In this document: positions 1-7,323 of the stretch, piece by piece
Layout of the letters: each line of letters begins with the position of its first letter
Numbering within the stretch: the stretch's first letter is position 1
Origin: Geobacter sp.
GTDB lineage: Bacteria; Desulfobacterota; Desulfuromonadia; Geobacterales; Geobacteraceae
Direction of reading: 5' to 3'
Assembly (NCBI GenBank): GCA_003857395.1
Contig: RPRC01000171.1
Location: forward strand, 1 to 13,890
DNA: 13,890 nt
Notes under the pieces: generated by a model
Told to the model about the DNA's origin: nothing
Database searches by the model: none
Seen by the model: only the letters and a program-made list of their open reading frames with translations
Made by a program: the position numbers and the translations under genes

Positions 1-2884
1 CCAAAGGACCGTTGCAGGATGCAAGTTTTTCCTTCAGTAGTGCAACACGGCCACGCTGGGCCTCAATCGCAGCCTGGCTGGATTGATCAGCGTCTTTGAT
101 AGCAGCAAGGACATCTTTGATATCGTCGGCACCCGCGCAGTCTGATTCCATAACCTGCATTAGCATCTCGTTAGCCATCTGTGAAAGCTTGTCAACCGTC
201 AGCCGCATACCGAGACCGAACTCGGCATTGTCTTCAAAAAGTGAATTGGACCATGCCGGGCCGCGACCGTCACTGCGTTTCGTCCACGGCGTGGTTGGGA
301 GGTTACCGCCGTAAATGGAAGTACATCCGGTAGCGTTGGCAATGAGGGCCCTGTCGCCGAAAAGCTGCGAGAGGAGCTTCACATAAGGAGTTTCCCCGCA
401 ACCGGCGCATGCTCCGGAAAACTCGAACAACGGTGTGATCAGCTGGCTGCCTTTCAAGGTATCCCTCTTTACGAGCGTCGTATCGGTATCAGGAATACTG
501 AGGAAGAAATCCCAGTTTCTGGCTTCCCTTTCACGGATAGGAGCCTTGTAATTCATAGTAATGGCCTTATGCGCTGGGTCTTCCTTGCTCTTTGCCGGGC
601 AATTCTGGACACAGACCCCGCAACCGGTGCAGTCTTCCGGTGCAATCTGGACGCTGCACGTCATACCCTTGAAATCCGCCCCACGGGCATCCGCAGACAG
701 GAAGCTTTCAGGCGCGCCTTTCAGGAACGCAGGATCATATACCTTCATCCGGATTGTTGCATGGGGGCAGACAAATGAGCAGATAGCACATTGAATGCAC
801 AGGTCCTTGTCCCACTGGGGAATTTCAACGGCAATGTTGCGCTTTTCGAAACAGGATGAGCCGGTCGGGAACGTCCCGTCCGCAGGCATCGCCGAAACAG
901 GAAGCTGATCACCGCGACTGGCAATGATCTCCGCGGTAACGTTCCGGAGGAATTCCGGAGCATCAGGGCTGATCGGCGATTTGATGGTAATTTTGCTGGT
1001 TGCCTTTTTCGGAACCTTGACTTCAAAGAGGTTTTCGATGGTTGCGTCAACTGCCTGGTTGTTCATCGAAACAACCCGCTCTCCCGCCTTGCCATAGCTC
1101 TTCTTGATGGCATCCTTAATGGCCTTGATGGCGATTTCAACGGGAATGATATTTGAAATCTTGAAGAAGGCGGTCTGCATGATGACATTGATGCGCGCAC
1201 CGAGACCGAGTTCCTCTGCCAATTTCACCGCATTAATCACGTAAAACTTGAGTTTCTTGTCGATGATCTGCTGCTGAACCTCGCGGGGAATCATATCCCA
1301 GACCTCATCCTTATCGTAGAGAGAACTGAGAAGGAATGGAATTCCCTCCTTCGCCTTGGAGAGCATGTCATATTTCTCCAGGAAGGTGAAATTATGGCAG
1401 GCAATAAAATCGGGTCGATTGATAAGGTACGGCGCCCTGATGGGATTCTTGCCGAAACGGAGATGTGAGATGGTTACGGTACCGGACTTTTTGGAATCAT
1501 AGACAAAATAGGCCTGCACATAGTTGTCGGTTTTTTCCCCAATAATCTTGATGGAGTTCTTGTTGGCACCGACTGTTCCGTCAGAGCCGAGCCCGAAGAA
1601 CTCGGCAGAATAAATCCCTGAAGCGATATTGGTAAAGGACGGATCATACTCGATGCTCGTACCGCAAACATCGTCGTTAATCCCCACGACGAAATGATTC
1701 TTCGGCGTCTCCTTTGCAATATTATCAAATATGCCTTTGACCATGGCAGGCGTGAATTCTTTGGAGCCAAGGGCGTAACGTCCGCCGACGATTGACGGAT
1801 AGCGGGTGAAGGGAGTAGATTTTTCCTCCATCTTTTCCCCAATGGCCGTCCGGACATCAAGGTAGAGCGGCTCGCCAAGGGAGCCAGGCTCCTTGGTTCG
1901 ATCCATAACGGCAATTTTCTTGACAGTCGGCGGAAGCGCGGCAATGAATGCATCGGCGGGGAAGGGGCGGAATAACCGGACCTTCACTACGCCGACTTTT
2001 TCGCCACGGGTAACCAGGGTTTCCACCGTCTTATGTACGGCATCGGCACCGGAACCCATGATAACAATAACGCGCTCAGCATCCGGTGCGCCAACGTAAT
2101 CAACCAGCTTGTACTGGCGACCAACCTGCTTGGCAAATTTATCCATCTCGTCCTGAACAATCTGCGGTGTTGCCAGGTAATATTTATTTACCGTTTCACG
2201 TCCCTGGAAATATACGTCAGGATTCTGGGAAGATCCGCGCAGCACCGGGTGGTCGGGAGAAAGTGAGCGTGCACGATGTGCAGAGATCAAATCCTCGTCC
2301 AGCATGGCCCGCATATCGTCATAGGTCATCTCTTCCACTTTCTGAATTTCATGCGAGGTTCGGAAACCGTCGAAGAAATGGAGAAACGGAACGCGCGATT
2401 TAAGCGTTGCTGCCTGGGAAATCAAGGCAAAGTCCATGACCTCCTGGACATTGTTCGAGCAAAGCATTGCCCAGCCGGTAGAGCGGCAGGTCATCACATC
2501 TGAATGGTCGCCAAAGATGGAGAGCGCCTGGGCTGCGATAGCACGTGCGGAGACGTGAAACACGGTTGAGGTCAACTCGCCCGCGATCTTGAACATGTTG
2601 GGAATCATCAGGAGCAAGCCCTGACTGGCCGTAAAGGTTGTGGTTAAAGCCCCGGCCTGAAGTGCGCCATGAACCGCACCGGCGGCCCCTCCCTCTGATT
2701 GCATTTCTGTTACCAGGGGCACGGTGCCCCAGATATTCTTTTCACCCTTGGCACTCTTTTCATCGGAAATTTCACCCATAACTGAAGATGGTGTAATGGG
2801 ATAAATTGCGATTACTTCGTTAGTTGCATGGGCTACATAGGCTGCGGCGGTGTTCCCATCGATCGTAACCATTTTGCGTTTCAT
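1..2884 (-). CDS. por: Pyruvate:ferredoxin (flavodoxin) oxidoreductase, single-chain, C-terminus cut by window edge
   Basis: It catalyses reversible oxidative decarboxylation of pyruvate to acetyl-CoA and CO2 with ferredoxin or flavodoxin, in the cytoplasm. About 961 residues are present of the roughly 1,170-1,230 usual for this family, so about 200-270 are missing. The N-terminal domain has YPITPSS with Thr31, plus Glu64 and Arg114, matching the pyruvate and thiamine residues of the Desulfovibrio africanus enzyme in number and context. Two ferredoxin-type clusters follow: Cys696/699/702/706 and Cys752/755/758/762. The thiamine domain begins with Cys826 and Cys829 (CAGCGETPY) and Cys854 (ATGC), the spacing of the proximal [4Fe-4S] site; its fourth Cys lies beyond the edge. 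The ATG at 2884 is preceded by AAGGAGG about eight bases upstream. It lies 74 bases after recR on the same strand, so co-transcription is possible. The frame is open across all that is visible. Confidence 0.97.
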   Translation of the reverse strand, partial: MKRKMVTIDGNTAAAYVAHATNEVIAIYPITPSSVMGEISDEKSAKGEKNIWGTVPLVTEMQSEGGAAGAVHGALQAGALTTTFTASQGLLLMIPNMFKIAGELTSTVFHVSARAIAAQALSIFGDHSDVMTCRSTGWAMLCSNNVQEVMDFALISQAATLKSRVPFLHFFDGFRTSHEIQKVEEMTYDDMRAMLDEDLISAHRARSLSPDHPVLRGSSQNPDVYFQGRETVNKYYLATPQIVQDEMDKFAKQVGRQYKLVDYVGAPDAERVIVIMGSGADAVHKTVETLVTRGEKVGVVKVRLFRPFPADAFIAALPPTVKKIAVMDRTKEPGSLGEPLYLDVRTAIGEKMEEKSTPFTRYPSIVGGRYALGSKEFTPAMVKGIFDNIAKETPKNHFVVGINDDVCGTSIEYDPSFTNIASGIYSAEFFGLGSDGTVGANKNSIKIIGEKTDNYVQAYFVYDSKKSGTVTISHLRFGKNPIRAPYLINRPDFIACHNFTFLEKYDMLSKAKEGIPFLLSSLYDKDEVWDMIPREVQQQIIDKKLKFYVINAVKLAEELGLGARINVIMQTAFFKISNIIPVEIAIKAIKDAIKKSYGKAGERVVSMNNQAVDATIENLFEVKVPKKATSKITIKSPISPDAPEFLRNVTAEIIASRGDQLPVSAMPADGTFPTGSSCFEKRNIAVEIPQWDKDLCIQCAICSFVCPHATIRMKVYDPAFLKGAPESFLSADARGADFKGMTCSVQIAPEDCTGCGVCVQNCPAKSKEDPAHKAITMNYKAPIREREARNWDFFLSIPDTDTTLVKRDTLKGSQLITPLFEFSGACAGCGETPYVKLLSQLFGDRALIANATGCTSIYGGNLPTTPWTKRSDGRGPAWSNSLFEDNAEFGLGMRLTVDKLSQMANEMLMQVMESDCAGADDIKDVLAAIKDADQSSQAAIEAQRGRVALLKEKLASCNGPL

Positions 2885-2911
2885 GCAAAACTCCTCCTTG
2901 CGTTGCTGTTC

Positions 2912-2927
2912 TGACCATATCAGGTCA
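2912..2927. promoter_or_regulatory. Dyad TGACC-N6-GGTCA upstream of the pyruvate oxidoreductase gene
   Basis: A perfect 5-bp inverted repeat with a 6-bp centre sits 28 bases upstream of the start codon. The 5-6-5 geometry resembles CRP/FNR-family operators, but the half-sites are not the CRP or FNR consensus. No convincing -35/-10 pair is visible around it. It could equally be a small hairpin in the leader. Confidence 0.3.
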
Positions 2928-2943
2928 TTATTTGGGTCTCATG

Positions 2944-2958
2944 CGGCTTCTTGAGCCG
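2944..2958 (-). other. Short hairpin directly after recR
   Basis: Read on the minus strand, a 5-bp stem (CGGCT/AGCCG) with a 5-base loop starts right after the recR stop codon. No U-rich tract follows, so it is a poor intrinsic terminator. It may only modulate readthrough from recR into the pyruvate oxidoreductase gene. Confidence 0.3.
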
Positions 2959-3552
2959 TCAGAGCTCGTTGCGACCTTCCAATGCTCTCTGCACCGTGGC
3001 GGCATCTACATATTCGAGATCACCACCAATGGGCATGCCGTGGGCAAGTCGTGTAACTTTTAGAGAAAGAGACTTGATGAGTCCGCTGAGGTAGAGCGCT
3101 GTCGCTTCACCCTCGACGGTAAAGTTGGTTGCCAGTACAATTTCGCGAATCCCCGAGCCTTCAAGACGCTTCAATAGCTCGGCAATTTTCAAATCTCCGG
3201 GCATTACTCCATTAAGGGGGGAAAGCGCTCCGTGAAGAACATGGTATCTCCCCCGAAAAGCCCCACTCCGCTCAACTGCCAGCAAATCCTGGGGTTCCTC
3301 CACAACACAGAGGATCGAGTCATCTCTTGTCCCTGTGCAAATACAGCAGGGATCCTCTTCCGTAATGCCAAAACAAACCGAACAGAACCTGACACTCTTA
3401 CTTACAGCGAGAAGACTCTCGGCCAGGGACTGGGCCATCCGGGGCGATTTCAAGATATGAAACGCCAACCGCAGCGCCGACCTTTCTCCGATACCGGGCA
3501 GCTTTTTCAATTCACCAGTAAGCCTGGTCAGGGATTGTGAAAAATGTATCAT
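2959..3552 (-). CDS. recR: Recombination mediator protein RecR
   Basis: RecR works with RecO (and RecF) to load RecA on SSB-coated single-stranded DNA during gap repair. The 197-aa length is typical. A helix-hairpin-helix region (LPGIGERSA, residues 18-26) is followed by a zinc finger with Cys57, Cys60, Cys69 and Cys72. A Toprim domain begins near residue 80 (VVEEPQDLLAVE), and the conserved GMPIGGDLEY segment lies near the C-terminus. The ATG at 3552 gives the usual RecR N-terminus, although no strong Shine-Dalgarno is visible before it; the next in-frame Met would remove the helix-hairpin-helix. Unlike the usual tight dnaX-ybaB-recR arrangement, 282 bases containing a terminator separate it from ybaB. 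Confidence 0.97.
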   Translation of the reverse strand: MIHFSQSLTRLTGELKKLPGIGERSALRLAFHILKSPRMAQSLAESLLAVSKSVRFCSVCFGITEEDPCCICTGTRDDSILCVVEEPQDLLAVERSGAFRGRYHVLHGALSPLNGVMPGDLKIAELLKRLEGSGIREIVLATNFTVEGEATALYLSGLIKSLSLKVTRLAHGMPIGGDLEYVDAATVQRALEGRNEL

Positions 3553-3621
3553 AACGGTAATAAAAATTTAACCTGTCTTTACGATAAACAAACCGGTCTC
3601 AGCTAGATTTTACAATAACTA

Positions 3622-3637
3622 AAAACCAGCTGGTTTT
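3622..3637. promoter_or_regulatory. Perfect 16-bp palindrome in the recR leader
   Basis: The sequence AAAACCAGCTGGTTTT is its own reverse complement. It lies about 70 bases upstream of the recR start, just downstream of the candidate -10 box. As DNA it is a plausible dimer operator. As RNA it would form a 6-bp stem with an AGCU loop. It does not match the LexA box form I know for Geobacter (GGTT-N2-C-N4-G-N3-ACC). Confidence 0.4.
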
Positions 3638-3650
3638 ATGTTGATCTTGA

Positions 3651-3678
3651 AATATAACAATTTTATACAAAGAGTAAA
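3651..3678 (-). promoter_or_regulatory. Candidate sigma-70 promoter for recR
   Basis: On the minus strand, TTTACT (3673-3678) and TATATT (3651-3656) are separated by 16 bases in an AT-rich stretch between the ybaB terminator and recR. An overlapping alternative is TTGAAA-N18-TGTATA, slightly upstream. A promoter is expected here because the upstream operon appears to terminate. The exact boxes are uncertain. Confidence 0.4.
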
Positions 3679-3732
3679 AGCATAAAATTTCAAGGAGCCA
3701 TATCTCAAAGTTTTCCAAGCGTATTTCCTGTG

Positions 3733-3788
3733 ACAGAAAAGGGAAAAGGCCCGAGAGGGCAGGACAAAACAGCCAACCTCCACGGGCC
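3733..3788 (-). terminator. Intrinsic terminator after dnaX-ybaB
   Basis: Read on the minus strand, GGCCCG (3783-3788) pairs with CGGGCC (3748-3753), and inside it GAGG pairs with CCTC across a small bulge. The stem is followed directly by TTTTCCCTTTTCT (3735-3747). It begins 47 bases after the ybaB stop, where an operon-ending terminator would sit. A smaller hairpin, GCCC-TCTC-GGGC, within the same region is an alternative fold. Confidence 0.75.
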
Positions 3789-3834
3789 AATCGGTGTTAT
3801 AAATGGGGGCATTCGCTCTTTTGACAACGTATTT

Positions 3835-4149
3835 TCAAAAAAGTCCGGGAATATTCAGTCCGCCGGTAATCCTTTCCATTTCGGCGGACACCTCACTTTG
3901 CACCTTTTTCAGAGCCTCGTTAACTGCCGCCACGACAAGATCCTGGAGCATTTCCACATCCTCAGGATCAACCGCTTCTTTTCGAATTGACAGCGACATA
4001 ACCTGATTTTTTCCGTTCACAACAGCAGTTACTGCGCCCCCGCCGACAGAGGCTTCAGCGGTTCGCTGGCTGGCTTCTTCCTGAAGCCGCGCCATTTTCT
4101 GCTGCATCTGCTGAGCCTGTTTCATTATTTGCGCTAATCCCTTGGACAT
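3835..4149 (-). CDS. ybaB: YbaB/EbfC family nucleoid-associated DNA-binding protein
   Basis: A 104-aa protein of the YbaB/EbfC family, small dimeric proteins that bind DNA and associate with the nucleoid. The N-terminal half is the expected Gln/Lys-rich helix (MKQAQQMQQKMARLQEE). A central beta region holds GGGAVTAVVNGKNQV, and the C-terminal helix is followed by GGLNIPGLF, the family's usual glycine-rich tail. The ATG shares one base with the dnaX stop (TGATG), and an AAGGAGGAG ribosome binding site lies in the last codons of dnaX, so translation is probably coupled to dnaX. It ends the dnaX transcription unit, judging by the terminator downstream. Confidence 0.96.
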   Translation of the reverse strand: MSKGLAQIMKQAQQMQQKMARLQEEASQRTAEASVGGGAVTAVVNGKNQVMSLSIRKEAVDPEDVEMLQDLVVAAVNEALKKVQSEVSAEMERITGGLNIPGLF

Positions 4150-5849
4150 CAGTCTGTCTCCTCCTTTACATCAGCATCATGCTCGATAGCTACTATTTCT
4201 GCGATTTCTGCCTCGAATATCTCGATTGCAGCCGTAACGAGAGGGTGCTTGCGAGCAGCTTCCTCTAATTTCTGTTGTCGCCCGTCAGCTTCAAGGCTTT
4301 TTTTTTCCTGTACTGTTGGCGGAAGCCCTCTGTTCTCGCCATTGAGAGGAGTCAACCGGACGGTGGGCGTTGCCTTGAAAAATCGTGCCGCGAGCTCAGT
4401 CAGGGCAGCGAGCGAATCGGCGTCCTGGAGGCAGGAAAGATGAAAGGACCCCGCAGGGAAGCCTATTTCCACATCTTTCGCGGTGAATTGCAGCGGGCGA
4501 CCATGTTCCAGCATTTTACCAAGACTTTTCTTCTCGCTGTTGATAAAGGCCACAAACCCGGGCCACCCCACTTGTGCAGGACTCGAAAGGGGTGGTTCTT
4601 CAGAAGAGGGGGTAACCGCTGGCGCCTCCACGGCACGAGCAGCCGCAGCAGGAATCTTTGGCTGTGGAACAGGGGGGGCGGCAGGAGGAATCACAGCCCT
4701 TTTCCCCGGGGACCCCTCAAGCGCCTTAAGTCTCTCAATAATTTCATCCACAGGGACAACGGGGAGAAGCGTGCACATTCTCAGCAGAGCCATCTCCAGG
4801 ATGAGACGGGTAAAACCGGAAAGGGACATCTCCGTCTCAGCCTTCAACAGAATGGACAGATATCTCTGTAGCTGGTCAAGGGTTCCGGAGGAGGCCTGCA
4901 GCCGGATATCTGCCAATTCCCCCTCCGCAAGATCAAGGATATCGGCAGGGTTCGCTGAAACCTTCACCACAACAAAATTTCTGAAGTGCTCGATAAGCTC
5001 CTGGCAGAAGCTGCGCATATTATAACCGAAGGAATCTACCCGCGCCACAATATCGAGAGAGGCCTGACAGTCCCTGGCAAACACGGCCCGCGATGCGTCT
5101 AGAAGCAGCCGTCTATCCACGACACCAAGAAGTGCAATTACCTCATCATCCTCCACGCCATCGCCACAAAAAGCAAGGACCTGGTCAAGGGTCGACAAAG
5201 AATCCCGCATGCTGCCATCACCCTTGCGTGCAATGGCGGTGAGGGAAGCTTCACTGACCGCAACCTTTTCTTCATCCACGATAGTCCGCAGTCGTGCCAC
5301 AATCTTGGGCAGAGAAATTCTTTTGAAGTCGAACCGCTGACAACGGGACAGAATCGTGATGGGAACCTTATGGGGTTCAGTGGTGGCAAAGATGAATTTT
5401 ACATGGGGAGGAGGTTCTTCCAGCGTCTTGAGAAGCGCGTTGAAGGCGTTCGTGGACAGCATGTGGACTTCATCGATGATGAAGATTTTGAAACGACAGC
5501 GAGAAGGGAGATATTTGATACTTTCCCTGAGTTCACGGATGTCCTCGACACCGGTGTTGGAAGCCCCGTCGATCTCGAAAACGTCCACGGAATTACCAGC
5601 TGTTATCTCAAGGCAGGCAGGACAGACATTGCACGGCTCATGAACCGGCCCTTTTTCACACTGGAGAGCCTTTGCTAGAATGCGGGCGGCACTGGTCTTC
5701 CCAACACCTCGGGCACCGGTGAAAAGAAATGCATGGGCAACCCGGCCGGACTCAATTGCATTCTGCAGAGTCCGACAGACATGCTCCTGACCGATCAGAT
5801 CATGGAATGTCTGTGGACGCCATTTTCTCGCTAAGACAAGGTACGACAA
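4149..5849 (-). CDS. dnaX: DNA polymerase III subunit tau (gamma/tau), clamp-loader ATPase
   Basis: DnaX forms the motor of the sliding-clamp loader and tethers polymerase cores at the fork. The chosen TTG start (5847-5849) gives the canonical N-terminus MSYLVLARKWRPQTF. A second TTG at 5918 would add 23 residues unlike the family. The product is 566 aa. Visible motifs: Walker A GARGVGKT (45-52), zinc cysteines 64/73/76/79, Walker B IIDE (124-127), sensor-1/SRC region ATTEPHKVPITILSRCQ (156-172). A Pro/Ala-rich linker (about 390-440) leads to the C-terminal tau region ending in HPLVTAAIEIFEAEI. Codons 515-518 contain nine consecutive A residues, a possible slippage site (see findings). It overlaps ybaB by one base and follows the SRP RNA gene. 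Confidence 0.96.
   Translation of the reverse strand: MSYLVLARKWRPQTFHDLIGQEHVCRTLQNAIESGRVAHAFLFTGARGVGKTSAARILAKALQCEKGPVHEPCNVCPACLEITAGNSVDVFEIDGASNTGVEDIRELRESIKYLPSRCRFKIFIIDEVHMLSTNAFNALLKTLEEPPPHVKFIFATTEPHKVPITILSRCQRFDFKRISLPKIVARLRTIVDEEKVAVSEASLTAIARKGDGSMRDSLSTLDQVLAFCGDGVEDDEVIALLGVVDRRLLLDASRAVFARDCQASLDIVARVDSFGYNMRSFCQELIEHFRNFVVVKVSANPADILDLAEGELADIRLQASSGTLDQLQRYLSILLKAETEMSLSGFTRLILEMALLRMCTLLPVVPVDEIIERLKALEGSPGKRAVIPPAAPPVPQPKIPAAAARAVEAPAVTPSSEEPPLSSPAQVGWPGFVAFINSEKKSLGKMLEHGRPLQFTAKDVEIGFPAGSFHLSCLQDADSLAALTELAARFFKATPTVRLTPLNGENRGLPPTVQEKKSLEADGRQQKLEEAARKHPLVTAAIEIFEAEIAEIVAIEHDADVKEETD
4291..4307 (-). other. A9 slippery run inside dnaX with -1 stop
   Basis: On the minus strand, codons GAA AAA AAA AGC carry nine A residues (4298-4306). 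In the zero frame this contains the -1 slippery pattern A AAA AAA. A -1 slip, or insertion of one A by RNA polymerase, would read AAG CCT TGA and stop at 4291-4293, giving a product of about 519 residues. A deletion of one A would also stop within about a dozen codons. Whether slippage happens is inference. Confidence 0.45.
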
Positions 5850-5991
5850 AGGTAGTATCGCCCCACTGCAGACGGTTTTGGAAAAAGCGGGAAAACTTCG
5901 AAGAGCGGGATTTGACAAAAGCGTCTATCCCGTCCCCTGACCTCATTTTCCGACGCTTTCCGCTGACCCGTACTGTTTCAGAAAGTCAAAG

Positions 5992-6000
5992 ATTGTATCA
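5992..6000 (-). promoter_or_regulatory. Candidate extended -10 promoter for dnaX
   Basis: TGATACAAT on the minus strand fits the extended -10 form TGn-TAnAAT. No good -35 box lies 16-18 bases upstream. It is in the 212-base gap between the SRP RNA and dnaX. Readthrough from the RNA genes is an alternative source of dnaX mRNA, since no clear terminator follows the SRP RNA. Confidence 0.3.
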
Positions 6001-6061
6001 CCGCTATACCTTCGAGCACGTGACGGGAAAAAGCTTGGATGGGAAGTGGTCGGCGTTTTTT

Positions 6062-6187
<126 letters not shown>

Positions 6188-6200
6188 AAAACACGAAACA

Positions 6201-6232
6201 GGCACTACCCCGACCCCGTGCCGATACTCGGC
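6201..6232 (-). other. Two mutually exclusive hairpins between tRNA-Ser and SRP RNA
   Basis: On the minus strand, GCCGA-GTA-TCGGC (6220-6232) and GGCAC-N12-GTGCC (6201-6222) share three bases, so only one can form at a time. They lie just upstream of the SRP RNA 5' end, without a T-run. A processing site or a weak attenuator is possible; the function is unknown. Confidence 0.25.
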
Positions 6233-6300
6233 TTGACGGCCCTACCATCCGGGATACTGCCTGCCTGTCTGAATAGCAATTAATCTGCATGCATAAAATC

Positions 6301-6391
6301 TGGCGGAGAGAGAGGGATTTGAACCCTCGGTACGCTATTAACGCACACACGATTTCCAATCGTGCTCCTTCAGCCGCTCGGACATCTCTCC
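6301..6391 (-). tRNA. tRNA-Ser, anticodon GGA
   Basis: A 91-nt class II tRNA with a 7-bp acceptor stem (GGAGAGA/TCTCTCC), discriminator G and an encoded CCA. The anticodon stem CACGA/TCGTG holds loop TTGGAAA, giving anticodon GGA for UCC and UCU codons. The long variable arm expected of tRNA-Ser follows, then the T arm containing GGTTCAAATCC. It is the first gene of the minus-strand block. Confidence 0.97.
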
Positions 6392-6402
6392 GTTGAACGG
6401 GA

Positions 6403-6432
6403 AATATATATGAATTACCGTTACCTTGTAAA
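6403..6432 (-). promoter_or_regulatory. Promoter of the tRNA-Ser / SRP RNA unit
   Basis: On the minus strand, TTTACA (6427-6432) and TATATT (6403-6408) are 18 bases apart, and the tRNA 5' end lies 11 bases further downstream. Spacing and sequence suit a strong stable-RNA promoter. The opposite strand leads to the skp-like gene, so this is a divergent promoter region. Confidence 0.6.
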
Positions 6433-6502
6433 GATTTATTTTCAACAAGCCGACGTCCGGAATTGGCAGGGACCTTCTCGGAACAGCGCTCGCTTCTTTT
6501 AT

Positions 6503-6531
6503 TTGCCTAATCGGCGCAAAAGAATTACTCT
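6503..6531 (+). promoter_or_regulatory. Tentative promoter for the skp-like gene
   Basis: TTGCCT (6503-6508) and TACTCT (6526-6531) are 17 bases apart, about 60 bases before the start codon. Both boxes are weak matches to sigma-70. It is the best pair I see in the 200-base gap after the tRNA. Confidence 0.25.
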
Positions 6532-6592
6532 AGTGCAGCAACTACTCCCCGCACGGAGCAACAGAACCGCTCCCCAAGAAAGAGGTATTAAC

Positions 6593-7252
6593 ATGAGGAA
6601 ACGCCTACTCCTGCTGCTAGCTGTCGCCCTTGTTGCACTCCCCGCACTGACGGTACTTGCTGCCGAGCCTGAGACAAACACTTCTGAGAAAGCCGTCCTC
6701 TCTGAAAAAGGCAGCTCCCAGGAATCAAAGCCGACAGTGCTCGAAACCGTCACCGCGCCCGCGTTGCCCGCCAAGAAAGAGCAAAGCGTCAAGATAGGCA
6801 CGATCGACATGGCAAAAATTGCCGGTACTTCGTCCTCTGGCAAGGCTGTCTACGCCGAGGTCAAAGCAAAAATGGAGAAATACCAGAAACAGTTCAAGTC
6901 GAAAGAGACACAACTGAAGAGGGAGAAAGCCGACATTGAAGCTCAAATGCCATCGCTCGCCCCGATCCAGCGTTCGGCCAAGGCGAAAGAGTTTCAAAAA
7001 AAGCTGGAAAATTTCCAGGCTTTCATTCAAAAAGCCGAGAAAGACGTCCGAACAAGGGAAGCCGAGTTGCTGAAGAAACTGTATGAATCTGTAGCAAAGT
7101 CAGCTGAGGACTACGGTACGGCAAACGGATTTGCTGCCATTGTAACAAACACGGAACTGATCTTCACCGGAAGCACTGTTGAAATTCAGGAACTCACCGC
7201 GGAAATCATCAATCTGATTGATGAGCGCAAAGGGGAAAAGAAAAAACCTTAA
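6593..7252 (+). CDS. Skp/OmpH family periplasmic chaperone-like protein
   Basis: A 219-aa exported protein. Residues 1-23 form a clear signal peptide (MRKR, a Leu/Val/Ala core, VLA then A), probably cleaved after Ala23. Residues 24-65 are a Ser/Glu/Pro-rich linker longer than in typical Skp. The OmpH domain starts near VKIGTIDMAKI (67-77), continues through a charged coiled-coil region rich in Lys, Glu and Gln (about 85-165), and ends with the beta segment GFAAIVTNTELIFTGS and a terminal helix. Family members hold unfolded outer-membrane proteins in the periplasm. ATG 6593 has an AAGAAAGAGG ribosome binding site; the frame stays open upstream into the tRNA, but that part is not coding. There is no bamA or lpxD beside it, unlike the standard skp locus, so its client may differ. 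Confidence 0.85.
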   Translation: MRKRLLLLLAVALVALPALTVLAAEPETNTSEKAVLSEKGSSQESKPTVLETVTAPALPAKKEQSVKIGTIDMAKIAGTSSSGKAVYAEVKAKMEKYQKQFKSKETQLKREKADIEAQMPSLAPIQRSAKAKEFQKKLENFQAFIQKAEKDVRTREAELLKKLYESVAKSAEDYGTANGFAAIVTNTELIFTGSTVEIQELTAEIINLIDERKGEKKKP

Positions 7253-7323
7253 GTTCGCGTCCACACGACCGCCCTCCTGAGGTCTCCCGGAAACTGGCAG
7301 CAACAGGTAAAAACGCTCGCCAC

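Noticed and set aside
340..425. Apparent frame slip in the pyruvate oxidoreductase thiamine domain on first reading
   Set aside because: A careful recount shows the frame is continuous; Cys826, Cys829 and Cys854 fall in frame with the start and with the last codon of the window.
3599..3790. 63-codon frame in the ybaB-recR spacer
   Set aside because: It crosses the terminator and the recR promoter region, has no ribosome binding site, and its composition just reflects AT-rich sequence.
5850..5918. Upstream TTG start of dnaX adding 23 residues
   Set aside because: The extra residues do not resemble DnaX, whereas the TTG at 5849 gives the standard MSYLVLARKWRP beginning.
6464..6480. Sigma-54-like TGGCAG-N5-TTCTC upstream of the skp-like gene
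   Set aside because: The -24 element is one base off and the -12 lacks the GC dinucleotide at the required spacing.
6362..6592. Extended reading frame upstream of the skp-like gene
   Set aside because: It runs through the tRNA-Ser gene and places the signal peptide internally; ATG 6593 has a ribosome binding site and a normal export signal.
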